From Nonomuraea roseoviolacea subsp. carminata (GTDB lineage Bacteria; Actinomycetota; Actinomycetes; Streptosporangiales; Streptosporangiaceae), in NCBI RefSeq assembly GCF_024172185.1, contig NZ_JAMZEC010000001.1:9647001-9711000 (forward strand): DNA of 64,000 nucleotides, given 5' to 3'. Positions 32,047 through 40,805 of the stretch are shown one piece after another. The notes under the pieces are model-generated. The model was not told the DNA's origin. It was given only the letters and a program-made list of their open reading frames with translations, and ran no database searches. How positions within the stretch are numbered: position 1 is the stretch's first letter; every line of letters starts with the position of its first letter. The translations under genes and the position numbers were made by a program.

Positions 32047-33222
32047 ATGACCGGCTGCATTCTCGTCCTCAACACGGGATCCTCCTCGATCAAGTACGAG
32101 CTCGTCGACGTCACCACCCGCGAACGCCCCGCCGCCGGTCTGGTCGAGCGCATCGGCGAGGACGGCGGGCGGCTCACCCACCGCACCGGCGACGGGCCGC
32201 CGTACGTGCGGGAACGGCCCTTCCCCGGGCACGGCGAGGGCCTGGAGGCGATGATGACGGCCTTCGAGGAGGCCGGTCCCCCGCTGTCGCCCGTCGCGGT
32301 CGGGCACCGGGTCGTGCACGGCGGCACCCGTTTCACCGAGGCCGTCCTCATCGACGACGACGTCGTCACCGCGATCGAGGAGCTCGCCCCGCTCGCCCCC
32401 CTGCACAACCCGGTCAACCTCGCCGGCATCCGGCTCGCGCGCAAGGCGTTCCCCGGCGTGCCGCAGGTCGCCGTGTTCGACACCGCCTTCCACCGCACGC
32501 TGCCGCCCGAGGCCCACACCTACGCGGTGCCGCGCGACTGGCGCGAGCGGCTCGGCGTGCGGCGCTTCGGCTTCCACGGCACCTCCTGCGCCTACGTCTC
32601 GCGCCGCGCCGCCGCCCTCCTCGGCCGCGACCTCGCGGGCCTCAACCTGATCGTGCTGCACCTCGGCAACGGCGCGAGCGCCACCGCGATCTCCGGCGGC
32701 CGCAGCATCGACACCTCCATGGGCATGACCCCGCTGGAGGGGCTGGTGATGGGCACCCGTTCGGGCGACGTCGACCCGGCGCTCGCCGGCTACCTGGCCC
32801 GGGTGGACGGGCTGGACGCCCAGGAGGTGGAGCACGCGCTGACGAACCGCGGCGGCCTGCTCGCCCTCGCCGGCACCCGCGACATGCGGGAGTTGCGCTC
32901 GCGCGACGACGCCGAGGCCGCGCTGGCCCTGGACGTCTACACCCGGCGCATCCGCAAGTACGTCGGCGCCTATTACGCGCTGCTCGGCCGGGTCGACGCG
33001 ATCGTGCTCACCGGCGGGATCGGCGAGCACGACGCCGCCACCCGCGCCGCCTGCCTGGCGGGGCTGGAGCGGCTCGGCGTCGTCGTGGACCCGGCGCTCA
33101 ACGAGGCGGGCGGGGACGGCGAGCGGGCCGTCTCACCGCCCGGCGCCGAGGTGGCGGTGCTGGTCGTCCCGACGGACGAGGAATGGGAGATCGCCCGGCA
33201 GGCGCACGCGCTCATCTCATGA
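32047..33222 (+). CDS. ackA: Acetate kinase
   Basis: 391 residues from ATG 32047. The ASKHA-fold phosphate-1 motif is LVLNTGSSSIKYELVD, followed by HRVVHGG, HLGNGASATAISGGRSIDTSMGMTPLEGLVMGTRSGDVDP (two acetokinase signatures) and the late GGIGEHDAATRA adenosine motif. It interconverts acetate plus ATP and acetyl phosphate. It is convergent with pta and overlaps it by 11 bp, unlike the usual ackA-pta operon. Confidence 0.95.
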   Translation: MTGCILVLNTGSSSIKYELVDVTTRERPAAGLVERIGEDGGRLTHRTGDGPPYVRERPFPGHGEGLEAMMTAFEEAGPPLSPVAVGHRVVHGGTRFTEAVLIDDDVVTAIEELAPLAPLHNPVNLAGIRLARKAFPGVPQVAVFDTAFHRTLPPEAHTYAVPRDWRERLGVRRFGFHGTSCAYVSRRAAALLGRDLAGLNLIVLHLGNGASATAISGGRSIDTSMGMTPLEGLVMGTRSGDVDPALAGYLARVDGLDAQEVEHALTNRGGLLALAGTRDMRELRSRDDAEAALALDVYTRRIRKYVGAYYALLGRVDAIVLTGGIGEHDAATRAACLAGLERLGVVVDPALNEAGGDGERAVSPPGAEVAVLVVPTDEEWEIARQAHALIS

Positions 33223-35293
33223 CAGGACGCCGGAGCGCTCCGTCCGCGCGGCCGGGATCGGGCTCGTCGTCGCGCACCTGGGCGGCGGTGATGGCGACGG
33301 TCGTGACGATGTCGGCGACGGTGGCGCCGCGGGACAGGTCGTTGACGGGTTTGCGCAGCCCCTGGAGCACCGGTCCCACCGCGACGGCGCCGGCGCTGCG
33401 CTGGACGGCCTTGTAGAGGTTGTTGCCGGTGTTGAGGTCGGGCACCACGAAGACGGTGGCGCGTCCGGCCACCTGGCTGCCGGGCATCTTGGTCCGCGCG
33501 ACGCCGGGGTCGACCGCGGCGTCGTACTGGATGGGCCCCTCCACCGGCAGGTCGGGGCGCAGCTCGCGGATCAGGCCGGTGGCGGCGCGGACCTTGTCGA
33601 CGTCGGCGCCGGCGCCGGAGGTCCCCGTGGAGTACGACAGCATGGCGATCCTGGGATCGACGCCGAACAGGGCGGCGGTGCCGGCCGAGGAGATCGCGAT
33701 GTCGGCGAGCTGCTCGGCGCTCGGGTCGGGATTGACGGCGCAGTCGCCGTAGACCAGCACCCGGTCGGCCAGGCACATGAAGAACACGCTGGAGACCAGC
33801 CCCAGGCGCAGGATCTCGAACGCCGGCCTGATGGTGTGCGCGGTGGTGTGCGCCGCGCCCGAGACCATGCCGTCGGCCATGCCGGTGTGGACCATCAGCG
33901 TGCCGAAGTAGGACACGTCGGTGACGGTGTCGCGGGCCAACTCGACGGTCATCCCCCGGTGGGCGCGGACCGCGGCGTACTCGCGGGCGAAACGCTCGCG
34001 CAGCTCCCCGTCGAACGGGCTGAGCACCCGGGCCTCGTCCAGGTCGAGGCCGAGCTGGGCGGCCTGCGCCCTGATCCGCGCCTCGTCGCCGAGCAGCGTG
34101 AGCCGGGCCACGCCGCGGCGCAGCAGGACGTCGGCGGCGCGCAGGACGCGCGGCTCCTCGCCTTCGGGCAGCACGATGTGCCGGCGTCGGGCACGCGCCC
34201 GGTCCAGCAGCTCGTACTCGAACATCAGCGGCGTGACGACGTCGGTCTTGGCGATGGCCAGCCGGTCGAGCAGCAGCCGGCCGTCCACGTGCTCGGCGAA
34301 CAGCCGCAGCGCCGTGTCGGTCTTCCCGCCGGCCTGGGGGGTGAACTGGCCCTCCACCGCCGACAGTCGGGTCGCGGTGTCGAACGTGTCGTGCTCGGTC
34401 ACGATGACCGGCAGGGGGACGGCCATGCTGTGCAGCAGCCGGTCCACCGGGACGGGCAGGTCCGCGCCACCCGTCATGATCACCGCCGACAGCGTCGGGA
34501 AGCCCGGCGCCACGTGCGCCGCGATCAGCCCCGGCAGGAGCGCGGCGGCCCGGTCGGACGGGATGATCACCGCGGCTCCCTCGGTGTAGCGGTCGAGGAT
34601 GTTGGGCAGCGACATCGCGCCGACCATCAGCGCGCTGGCCTCCCGTCCGAGCCCCTCGCGCTCGCCGAGGAACAGCCGGCCGTCGCAGGCGTCCAGCAGG
34701 TCGGCGACCGTGGGCGCGCGCAGGGAGGGGTCCTCGGGCAGCACGAACACCGGCGTGGGGTGGTCGAGCGCGACGGGCTCGCCGGCCGCCCGGGTGACGA
34801 CGACGGCGAGCTCCTGGGCGTGGTGCTGCGCCAGTTGCCGGGACGAGAGCTCGACCGCGGCGTCGATCTCCGCGACCGTGCGGCCTCGTCCGCTCACCAC
34901 GTTGAGCACGGGGGTGCCGAGGTCGGCGGCGAGCCGGGCGTTGAACTCGAACTCGGTCGGCGCGCCGACGTCGGTGTAGTCGGTGCCGACCACGACCACC
35001 GCGTCGCACCGGCCCGCGAGCGCGCGGTAGCGGGCCACGATGTCGCCGGCCGCGCGGTCGGCGTCGGCGTGCACGTCGTCGTAGGTGACGCCCGTGTACG
35101 TCTCGTACGGCGCGCCGAGCTGGAACCTGCTCCGGATGGTGTTGACCAGGTTGTCCTCGCGCCCCGCCCGGACCACGGGCCGGAAGACGCCCACGGTCTC
35201 CACCTGCCGGGACAACAGGTCCACCATGCCCAGGGCGATCGTGCCCTTGTTGCTCGCCGCCTCGGCCGCCGCGACGTACACCGCTCGTGTCAT
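33212..35293 (-). CDS. pta: Phosphate acetyltransferase, long (three-domain) form
   Basis: About 693 residues. N-terminal BioD-like P-loop domain (VYVAAAEAASNKGTIALGMVDLL), a central DRTGG domain and the C-terminal catalytic PTA_PTB domain (RRHIVLPEGEEPRVLRAADVLLRRG through DMP-like MVSGAAHTTAHTIRPAFEI and VVPDLNTGNNLYKAVQRSAGAVAVGPVLQGLRKPVNDLSRG). It transfers acetyl between CoA and phosphate. Start ATG 35291-35293 (MTRAVYVAA); an ATG three codons upstream is possible. Convergent with ackA. Confidence 0.95.
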   Translation of the reverse strand: MTRAVYVAAAEAASNKGTIALGMVDLLSRQVETVGVFRPVVRAGREDNLVNTIRSRFQLGAPYETYTGVTYDDVHADADRAAGDIVARYRALAGRCDAVVVVGTDYTDVGAPTEFEFNARLAADLGTPVLNVVSGRGRTVAEIDAAVELSSRQLAQHHAQELAVVVTRAAGEPVALDHPTPVFVLPEDPSLRAPTVADLLDACDGRLFLGEREGLGREASALMVGAMSLPNILDRYTEGAAVIIPSDRAAALLPGLIAAHVAPGFPTLSAVIMTGGADLPVPVDRLLHSMAVPLPVIVTEHDTFDTATRLSAVEGQFTPQAGGKTDTALRLFAEHVDGRLLLDRLAIAKTDVVTPLMFEYELLDRARARRRHIVLPEGEEPRVLRAADVLLRRGVARLTLLGDEARIRAQAAQLGLDLDEARVLSPFDGELRERFAREYAAVRAHRGMTVELARDTVTDVSYFGTLMVHTGMADGMVSGAAHTTAHTIRPAFEILRLGLVSSVFFMCLADRVLVYGDCAVNPDPSAEQLADIAISSAGTAALFGVDPRIAMLSYSTGTSGAGADVDKVRAATGLIRELRPDLPVEGPIQYDAAVDPGVARTKMPGSQVAGRATVFVVPDLNTGNNLYKAVQRSAGAVAVGPVLQGLRKPVNDLSRGATVADIVTTVAITAAQVRDDEPDPGRADGALRRPVMR

Positions 35294-35336
35294 GGTCACC
35301 ATTGTCCGCGGTGGACGCGCGGGGCCGCAGGGGGGC

Positions 35337-35368
35337 TTGCATCCGGTACCCGGGTACAGGCTTACCGT
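35337..35368 (+). promoter_or_regulatory. MerR-type promoter with long spacer and central palindrome
   Basis: TTGCAT (35337-35342) as -35 and TTACCG/TACCGT (35362-35368) as -10 are 19-20 bp apart. Between them lies the perfect palindrome GTACCCGGGTAC (35346-35357). Over-long spacing with a dyad inside the spacer is the hallmark of MerR-activated promoters. It is 7 bp upstream of the first gene of the operon that encodes a MerR protein. The initiator falls at or near the ATG, suggesting a leaderless mRNA. Confidence 0.6.
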
Positions 35369-35374
35369 CGTCGC

Positions 35375-35725
35375 ATGACACCGGACATTTCCCTCGATCC
35401 GGGATGGGTGCCCTCCGCGTGCACGCTGCCCACGGCGGAGCGGCCGCTTCGGGTGGCGGAGTTCGACGCGCTGTTCGCCGAGGCGGTCCGGGAGGTGCGG
35501 CGTCCGGCGCCTGAGCGGCTGCGGCTGGAGCTGGTCTTCAGCCCGGACAACGCCGCGCGCGCCGCCGGGCTCACGGCGCGTGAGAGCGGCTGCTGCTCGT
35601 TCTTCGTCTTCACCCTCACCGTCTCCGGCGGCGGCCTGGCGCTGGAGGTGGCGGTGCCGCCGGGCCGGACCGGGGTGCTGGACGCGCTGCGGGCCCGCGT
35701 CGCCGCGGTGCCGGGTACGGCGTGA
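35375..35725 (+). CDS. Small cysteine-containing protein cotranscribed with MerR regulator
   Basis: 116 residues. Conserved-looking elements are ACTLPTAERPLRVAEFDALF (Cys16) and RESGCCSFFVFTL (adjacent Cys73-Cys74). No family was recognised with certainty; similar CTLPT/GCCSF proteins are, to my recollection, found beside MerR genes in actinomycetes. It overlaps the merR start by 4 bp and is the first gene behind a MerR-type promoter. A thiol-based metal or electrophile binder is plausible but is inference. Confidence 0.6.
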   Translation: MTPDISLDPGWVPSACTLPTAERPLRVAEFDALFAEAVREVRRPAPERLRLELVFSPDNAARAAGLTARESGCCSFFVFTLTVSGGGLALEVAVPPGRTGVLDALRARVAAVPGTA

Positions 35726-36147
35726 GCGGGGACGCCGGCGGGCCGTACCTGCGCAGCGGGCAGGTGGCCGAGCGGGCCGGGGTCAATGTGCAGACCCTGC
35801 GGTACTACGAGCGCCGCGGGCTGATCACCGAGCCCGCGCGCAGCCCGGGCGGGCACCGCGCCTACCCGCCCGAGACCGTCACGCTGCTGACGGTGATCAA
35901 GGCCGCGCAGCGGCTCGGCTTCACGCTGGAGGAGGTGGCCGAGCTGATCGGCGACGGACGGGGAGGCCGTCCCGCTCCGGATCTGCGCGCCCGCGCCCAG
36001 GCCAAGATCGCTGAGGTGGACGCGCGCATCGCCGAGCTGAGCGCCGTCAGGCAGGCGCTGACCCAGGTGGTCTCCGCCGGCTGCGGCAGCCTGACCCGTT
36101 GCGCCTGCCCCGACTGCCCACTGCCGTCCACCGACCTGGCGGAGTGA
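35722..36147 (+). CDS. MerR-family regulator
   Basis: 141 residues from GTG. The HTH is LRSGQVAERAGVNVQTLRYYERRGLITEPARSPGGHRAYPPE, followed by the long dimer helix (RAQAKIAEVDARIAELSAVRQAL) and a C-terminal Cys cluster, CGSLTRCACPDCPLP (C121, C127, C129, C132). Mercury MerR proteins also need a Cys at the start of the dimer helix; the equivalent region here (GDGRGGRPAPD) has none. So this is a thiol-coordinating or redox member rather than a classical Hg(II) sensor. Probably activates its own promoter at 35337. Confidence 0.82.
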   Translation: MSGDAGGPYLRSGQVAERAGVNVQTLRYYERRGLITEPARSPGGHRAYPPETVTLLTVIKAAQRLGFTLEEVAELIGDGRGGRPAPDLRARAQAKIAEVDARIAELSAVRQALTQVVSAGCGSLTRCACPDCPLPSTDLAE

Positions 36148-36204
36148 CCGGGAGATGGCCGCCGACCTGATGCGGTGACCGGGTGCCGGCCGAGCCGCGC
36201 CGGC

Positions 36205-36256
36205 GGCCTCGCGCGTAATCAGCAGCAGGCGGCCTCGCGTGTGATCAGCAGCGGGC
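36205..36256. repeat. 26-bp tandem duplication spanning the 3' end of a tetR gene
   Basis: 36205-36230 and 36231-36256 are 26-bp copies differing at three positions (GGCCTCGCG...ATCAGCAGC..GGC). The second copy contains the stop codon and last codons of the tetR gene (minus strand), so a relic of the C-terminus is repeated just beyond the gene. Confidence 0.65.
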
Positions 36257-36850
36257 GGGTGGCGCCGCCGGAGGCAGGGGGGTGGCGCCGTCCGGGCGGA
36301 GGGCGTCCAGCAGGAGCACCAGGGAGCGGCGCCAGCCCTCGTCGGGCCCCTCGGCCGGCCGCAGCGTGCTGAGCAGCATGCCGAGGATCCGCATCAGGTC
36401 GTCCGGCTCCAGGTCGGCGCGCGCCTGACCGGCGGCCTGGGCGTTGCGCAGGAGCCGGGTGAGCGGCTCGATGAACCGGGGCGCCAGGTCGGCGGTGAGC
36501 GCCCCCGCGTCCTTGGCCGTGGCGAGGATGCCCGGCTGCCCCGCCGCCAGGGCCAGCACCGTCTCCAGCATGAGCGACATGCCGCGCAGCGGTTCGGGCT
36601 CGGCGAGCGCCCGGGTGATCCCCGGCTCGATCTCCTCGCGCATCAGCTCCTCGACGACCTCGCGGACGAGCTTCTCCTTGCTCGGGAAGTGGCGGTAGAG
36701 CGTCGCCAGCCCCACCCCGGCCCGCTGGGCGATCTCCTCCAGCGTGACGCCGCCGCCGGCCTCGGCGAACGCCGCCCGGGCCGTACGGGTGATCCGCTCC
36801 GCGTTGCGGGCCGCGTCGGCGCGCCGGCGGCGAGGCGCGTCGGTGCTCAT
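36245..36850 (-). CDS. TetR-family repressor of the divergent P450 gene
   Basis: 201 residues. The HTH is AERITRTARAAFAEAGGGVTLEEIAQRAGVGLATLYRHFPSKEKLVREV, followed by a helical ligand domain with a C-terminal TetR_C-like segment (DDLMRILGMLLSTLRP). Divergent from the cytochrome P450 gene with two matching operator copies in the 89-bp gap, so it very likely controls both. Confidence 0.88.
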   Translation of the reverse strand: MSTDAPRRRRADAARNAERITRTARAAFAEAGGGVTLEEIAQRAGVGLATLYRHFPSKEKLVREVVEELMREEIEPGITRALAEPEPLRGMSLMLETVLALAAGQPGILATAKDAGALTADLAPRFIEPLTRLLRNAQAAGQARADLEPDDLMRILGMLLSTLRPAEGPDEGWRRSLVLLLDALRPDGATPLPPAAPPARC

Positions 36851-36867
36851 GTACCCAGCGTAACAGG

Positions 36868-36921
36868 TGAGAGTCTGGTCTCAGTTCGTGTTACGGTGGA
36901 AATGAGAGGCTGATATCAGTT
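36868..36921. promoter_or_regulatory. Paired TetR operators between tetR and P450
   Basis: TGAGAGTCTGGTCTCAGTT (36868-36886) and TGAGAGGCTGATATCAGTT (36903-36921) match at 15 of 19 positions, are each dyad-symmetric (TGAGA...TCTCA / TGA...TCA) and lie 35 bp apart. One copy serves each divergent promoter. Confidence 0.72.
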
Positions 36922-36939
36922 ACGAGAAGGAGCCGGTTG

Positions 36940-38148
36940 ATGACCGAGATCCCGACGTTTCCGTTGCCGCCGCTGTTCGGCGACCCGACGCCGTACGACG
37001 CCGAGGACTATCGGCGGCTGCGCGCCGAGGGGCCGGTCGTCCGCCTGCCCCTCGCCACGGGCGGCCCCGACGTGTGGCTCGTCACCCAGTACGCCGAGGT
37101 GCGGCAGATGCTCAGCGACCCGGCGCACTTCAGCAACGCCGCCCGCGGGCCGGACGGCCGGCTGGCCGACCGTTCGGACGAGTCGCTGAAGGGCTTCGTC
37201 ATCGGCAACCCGCTGATGTACGACCCTCCGGAGCACACCCGGCTGCGCCGCCTGCTGACCGGCCAGTTCACCGTGGCCAGGATGCGGCACCTGCGGCCGC
37301 GCATCGAGCAGATCGTGACCGAGCACCTGGACGCCATGGAGGCCGCCGGTCCGCCCGCCGACCTGGTGCAGGCGTTCTCGTTGCCGGTCCCCTCGCTGGT
37401 GATCTGCGAGCTGCTCGGCGTGCCGTACGCCGACCGGGAGGACTTCCAGCGGCGCAGCAACCGGCTCCTGGACATGACGCTGGACCGGGAGGCGCACGCC
37501 GCCAACACCGCCGAGATGAACGCGTACATGTACGGGCTGATCGCCCGCGAGCGCGCCGAGCCGGGCCAGGAGCTGCTCGGCCTGCTGGTGCGCGAGCACG
37601 GCGACGACCTCAGCGACGACGAGCTGCTCGGCATCGGCAACACGCTGCTGGTGGCCGGGCACGAGACGACCGCCAACATGCTCAGCCTGGGCACGCTGCT
37701 GCTCCTGCACCGGCCGGACCAGGCGGCCGTCATCCGCGACGAGCCCGACGCCGTCACCCCGGCGGTGGAGGAGCTGCTGCGCTACCTGACCGTGGCGCAC
37801 CGCGCCGGGCCGCCCCGGCACGCCACCGAGGACGTCACGCTCGGCGGCCGGCGGATCAAGGCCGGCGACCTGGTGATCCCCTCGCTGCTGGCGGCCAACC
37901 GGGACGAGGCGTTCGTCAAGGAGCCCGACGAGCTGGACGTCACCCGCGACGCCGCCGGGCACATGGCCTTCGGCCACGGCGTCCACCACTGCCTGGGCGC
38001 GCCGCTGGCCCGGCTGGAGATGCAGGTGGCCTTCCCCGCGCTGCTGCGGCGCTTCCCGGGGCTGAAGCTCGCGGCGCCGTTCGAGAGCCTGCGCTTCCGG
38101 CTGCAGTCGACCGTCTACGGGGTGGAGTCGCTGCCCGTGACCTGGTGA
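36940..38148 (+). CDS. Cytochrome P450
   Basis: 402 residues from ATG 36940 (AAGGAG 8 bases upstream). The I-helix oxygen-activation motif is LLVAGHETTANML near residue 240, the K-helix ExxR is EELLRYL near 280, and the heme-ligand loop FGHGVHHCLGAPLAR is near 350. Typical soluble bacterial class I P450 needing ferredoxin and reductase. Early loops show similarity to CYP105/107-like enzymes (MYDPPEHTRLRRLLTGQFTVARMRHLRPRI). No ferredoxin gene follows; the nearest is at 63779. Inducible through the divergent TetR. Confidence 0.93.
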   Translation: MTEIPTFPLPPLFGDPTPYDAEDYRRLRAEGPVVRLPLATGGPDVWLVTQYAEVRQMLSDPAHFSNAARGPDGRLADRSDESLKGFVIGNPLMYDPPEHTRLRRLLTGQFTVARMRHLRPRIEQIVTEHLDAMEAAGPPADLVQAFSLPVPSLVICELLGVPYADREDFQRRSNRLLDMTLDREAHAANTAEMNAYMYGLIARERAEPGQELLGLLVREHGDDLSDDELLGIGNTLLVAGHETTANMLSLGTLLLLHRPDQAAVIRDEPDAVTPAVEELLRYLTVAHRAGPPRHATEDVTLGGRRIKAGDLVIPSLLAANRDEAFVKEPDELDVTRDAAGHMAFGHGVHHCLGAPLARLEMQVAFPALLRRFPGLKLAAPFESLRFRLQSTVYGVESLPVTW

Positions 38149-38432
38149 CGAGCCGCGAGGCCCAGGTGAGGGCGCCCGGCACGCGGGTCCGGCGGGCCGG
38201 GCGCCGGACGGTGAGCTGATCGGCGAACCGGATTTATCAGCATGCCTACCGATACTCATACGGATTCCCAGCGTGGTGACGAACGCCTACCGTCTGGCTC
38301 GCAGTGATCCTTCGCACGTGCGACACACCCCCCGTTCCCCGGCCGGTCCGTGCTCACAGGTGACCCCTGCGTCGCGGGCCCGCGCCCGCCCACCCGGGCG
38401 GCCGGCCGGGGACAGCCGAAAGGAGCACAAGC

Positions 38433-40100
38433 GTGGAACGCAAGGGCCTGGCCGCCGCGATCGCGGGACTCACCGCGGCCGCGGCCATGGTGCTGTCCGC
38501 CTTACCCGCTCTCCCCGCCTACGCGGCCCCGCCCGGGGCCACCCCCGCCCAGCAGGACTCCGGCGGGCAGGCGCGCCTCGCCGCCGCCAACGAGGATCCG
38601 CCGGACGTCGCCCTGAGCGGCGTCAAGGCCCACCTGTCGCAGTTGCAGACGATCGCGACGGCCAACGGCGGCACCCGCAGGTCCAGCGGCGCCGGCTACA
38701 CCGCGTCCGTCTCGTACGTGGAGCAGAAGCTGCGCGACGCCGGCTACACCGTGGTCCGCCAGAGCTGCACCTCCGGCTGCAGCGGCGGCGCGGGCCCGAA
38801 CCTGATCGCGGACTGGCCAGGCGGTGACGAGAACCAGGTGCTCATGGCCGGCGCCCACCTCGACAGCGTGTCGGCCGGCCCCGGCATCAACGACAACGGC
38901 TCCGGCTCCGCCGCGGTGCTGGAGGTGGCGCTGACCCTGGCCGCCCACCGGCCCACCATGGCCAAGCACGTCCGGTTCGGCTGGTGGACCGACGAGGAGC
39001 AGGGGCTGAACGGCTCCGAGTTCTACGTCAACTCCCTCGGCTCCACGGGGCGGTCGAAGATCCAGGGGTACTACAACTTCGACATGGTCGGCTCGCCCAA
39101 CGGCGGCTACTTCATCAACAACATCACCACCACGGCCGCCCAGCCGCTCAAGGAGTTCTACGACAAGCTGGGCCTCCAGCCCGAGGAGAACACCGAGGGC
39201 GCCAACCGCTCCGACGACGCCTCCTTCCGCAACGGCGGCATCGCCACCTCGGGCGTGGCCGCGGGAGCGAGCGCCACCAAGACCTCGGCGCAGGCGGCCA
39301 AGTGGGGCGGCACCGCCGGGCGCGCGTACGACTCCTGCTACCACTCCTCCTGCGACACCAGCTCCAACATCAACGACACCGTCCTGGACCGGGCCTCCGA
39401 CGCGGCCATGTACGCCCTGTGGAAGCGGGCCGTCGGCGGCGGCACACCGACCCGTGACTTCTCGATGTCGGCCAACCCGGCCTCGGGCACGGTGCAGGCG
39501 GGCTCGTCGGCCACCACCACCATCGCCACCCAGACCACCGCCGGCAACGCCCAGGCGGTCAACCTGTCGGCCAGCGGCCTGCCCACCGGCGCCACGGCCA
39601 CCTTCAACCCGGCCTCGGTCACCTCCGGCGGCTCGTCCACCCTGACGATCGCCACCGCCCCGACCACCCCCGCCGGCTCCTACAACGTCACGGTGACGGG
39701 CACCGGCGAGACCGCCACCCACACCGCCACCTACGCGCTGACCGTCCAGGGCACCTCGGGCGGCCGGACCTTCACCAACGACACCAACTACACGATCTCC
39801 GACTACTCCACCGTGCAGAGCCCGATCACCTCCACCGCGACGGGCACCGCCGCCTCCCCGGTCAAGCTGTCGGTCACCATCAGCCACACCTGCGCCGAGG
39901 ACCTCGACATCTGGCTGCGCGGCCCGAACGGCCAGTGGTACGCGGTCGACCGGTACGGCGGCACCAGCTGCACCTCCTACGGCACCCGGACGTACTCGGT
40001 GCCGGTCAGCCAGCAGGCCGCGGGCACCTGGACCCTTGAGGTCAGCGACGTCTACCTCGGCGACACCGGGTTCCTGGACTCCTGGAGCATCACCGTCTGA
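38433..40100 (+). CDS. Secreted M28 aminopeptidase with P-domain
   Basis: 555 residues from GTG 38433 with AAAGGAG upstream. Signal peptide 1-32 (AMVLSALPALPAYA|APP). The M28 catalytic domain contains the zinc ligands in MAGAHLDSV, GINDNGSGSA, WTDEEQGLNG, FDMVGSPN and CYHSSCDT. Then an Ig-like repeat of about 90 residues (FSMSANPASGTVQAGSSATT...) and a C-terminal proprotein-convertase P/Homo B domain (SDYSTVQSPI...TCAEDLDIWLRGPNGQWY...DTGFLDSWSITV). It resembles Streptomyces griseus aminopeptidase with added C-terminal modules. Extracellular peptide scavenging. The 284 bp upstream show no clear dyad. Confidence 0.92.
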   Translation: MERKGLAAAIAGLTAAAAMVLSALPALPAYAAPPGATPAQQDSGGQARLAAANEDPPDVALSGVKAHLSQLQTIATANGGTRRSSGAGYTASVSYVEQKLRDAGYTVVRQSCTSGCSGGAGPNLIADWPGGDENQVLMAGAHLDSVSAGPGINDNGSGSAAVLEVALTLAAHRPTMAKHVRFGWWTDEEQGLNGSEFYVNSLGSTGRSKIQGYYNFDMVGSPNGGYFINNITTTAAQPLKEFYDKLGLQPEENTEGANRSDDASFRNGGIATSGVAAGASATKTSAQAAKWGGTAGRAYDSCYHSSCDTSSNINDTVLDRASDAAMYALWKRAVGGGTPTRDFSMSANPASGTVQAGSSATTTIATQTTAGNAQAVNLSASGLPTGATATFNPASVTSGGSSTLTIATAPTTPAGSYNVTVTGTGETATHTATYALTVQGTSGGRTFTNDTNYTISDYSTVQSPITSTATGTAASPVKLSVTISHTCAEDLDIWLRGPNGQWYAVDRYGGTSCTSYGTRTYSVPVSQQAAGTWTLEVSDVYLGDTGFLDSWSITV

Positions 40101-40124
40101 CCCCCGCCGAACTCCCGTCGAGCG

Positions 40125-40160
40125 AAAGCCCCGGCCGACTCTCCCCCCGGCCGGGGCTTT
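40125..40160. terminator. Intrinsic bidirectional terminator hairpin
   Basis: AAAGCCCCGGCCG and CGGCCGGGGCTTT are perfect 13-bp arms around a 10-base loop. It lies 24 bp after the peptidase stop and before the convergent HxlR gene, so it may serve both. Confidence 0.85.
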
Positions 40161-40247
40161 CCCCTTCCGCCGGCCTCGCCACCGCTCATCCTGCGACGAC
40201 ATCCGGGGGCTCGCCACCGCGACATCCCGGCGGCATGAGGCGGTCCG

Positions 40248-40706
40248 TCAGGTGGCGGCGGCCGCGCCCGGGCCGGGCAGCGGGTCGACGTCGCCGGCGT
40301 GCATCGGCTCGCCGCAGTGGGCGCAGCGCAGGTCGGCCCGGCTGATCTCGCCGCAGGCGTGGTGGCGGTAGAGCACCGGCGGCCCGGCCTCGCCCGCGAG
40401 CCACCTGTCGCCCCAGGCGGTCATGATCATGAGCAGGTCGACCAGCTCGGCGCCCTTGGCCGTCAGGCGGTACTCGTAGCGGGGGCGCCGGTCGTAGGGG
40501 TGGCGCTCGATCACACCCTGCTCGACGAGGTGGTTGAGCCGCTCGGTCAGCACCTTGCGCGAGATCCCGAGGTCGGCCTGGATCTGCTCGAACCGGCTCA
40601 TGCCCACCCACACGTCCCGCAGGATCAGCGGCGACCACGGCTCGCCGATCACGTCGAGGGTGCGCGCGATGGAGCAGGCCATCTCCCCGAACTTCGTGCG
40701 TTGCAT
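40248..40706 (-). CDS. HxlR-family regulator with C-terminal Cys ribbon
   Basis: 152 residues. The HxlR core is CSIARTLDVIGEPWSPLILRDVWVGMSRFEQIQADLGISRKVLTERLNHLVEQGVIERHPYDRRPRYEYRLTAKGAEL. A C-terminal extension carries ACGEISRADLRCAHCGEPM, with CxxC spacing suggestive of a small zinc or redox site. Divergent from the NIPSNAP-like gene 99 bp away, its probable target. Confidence 0.85.
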   Translation of the reverse strand: MQRTKFGEMACSIARTLDVIGEPWSPLILRDVWVGMSRFEQIQADLGISRKVLTERLNHLVEQGVIERHPYDRRPRYEYRLTAKGAELVDLLMIMTAWGDRWLAGEAGPPVLYRHHACGEISRADLRCAHCGEPMHAGDVDPLPGPGAAAAT

Positions 40707-40805
40707 GGGATCAGTCTACCCATCGGGGTTCCCTCAGGGAACTTGGGGATACGGCGCCCCTCTCCACGGGTTAGCGGGCCACGGCTCCGGATAGGGGACA
40801 GCCCT

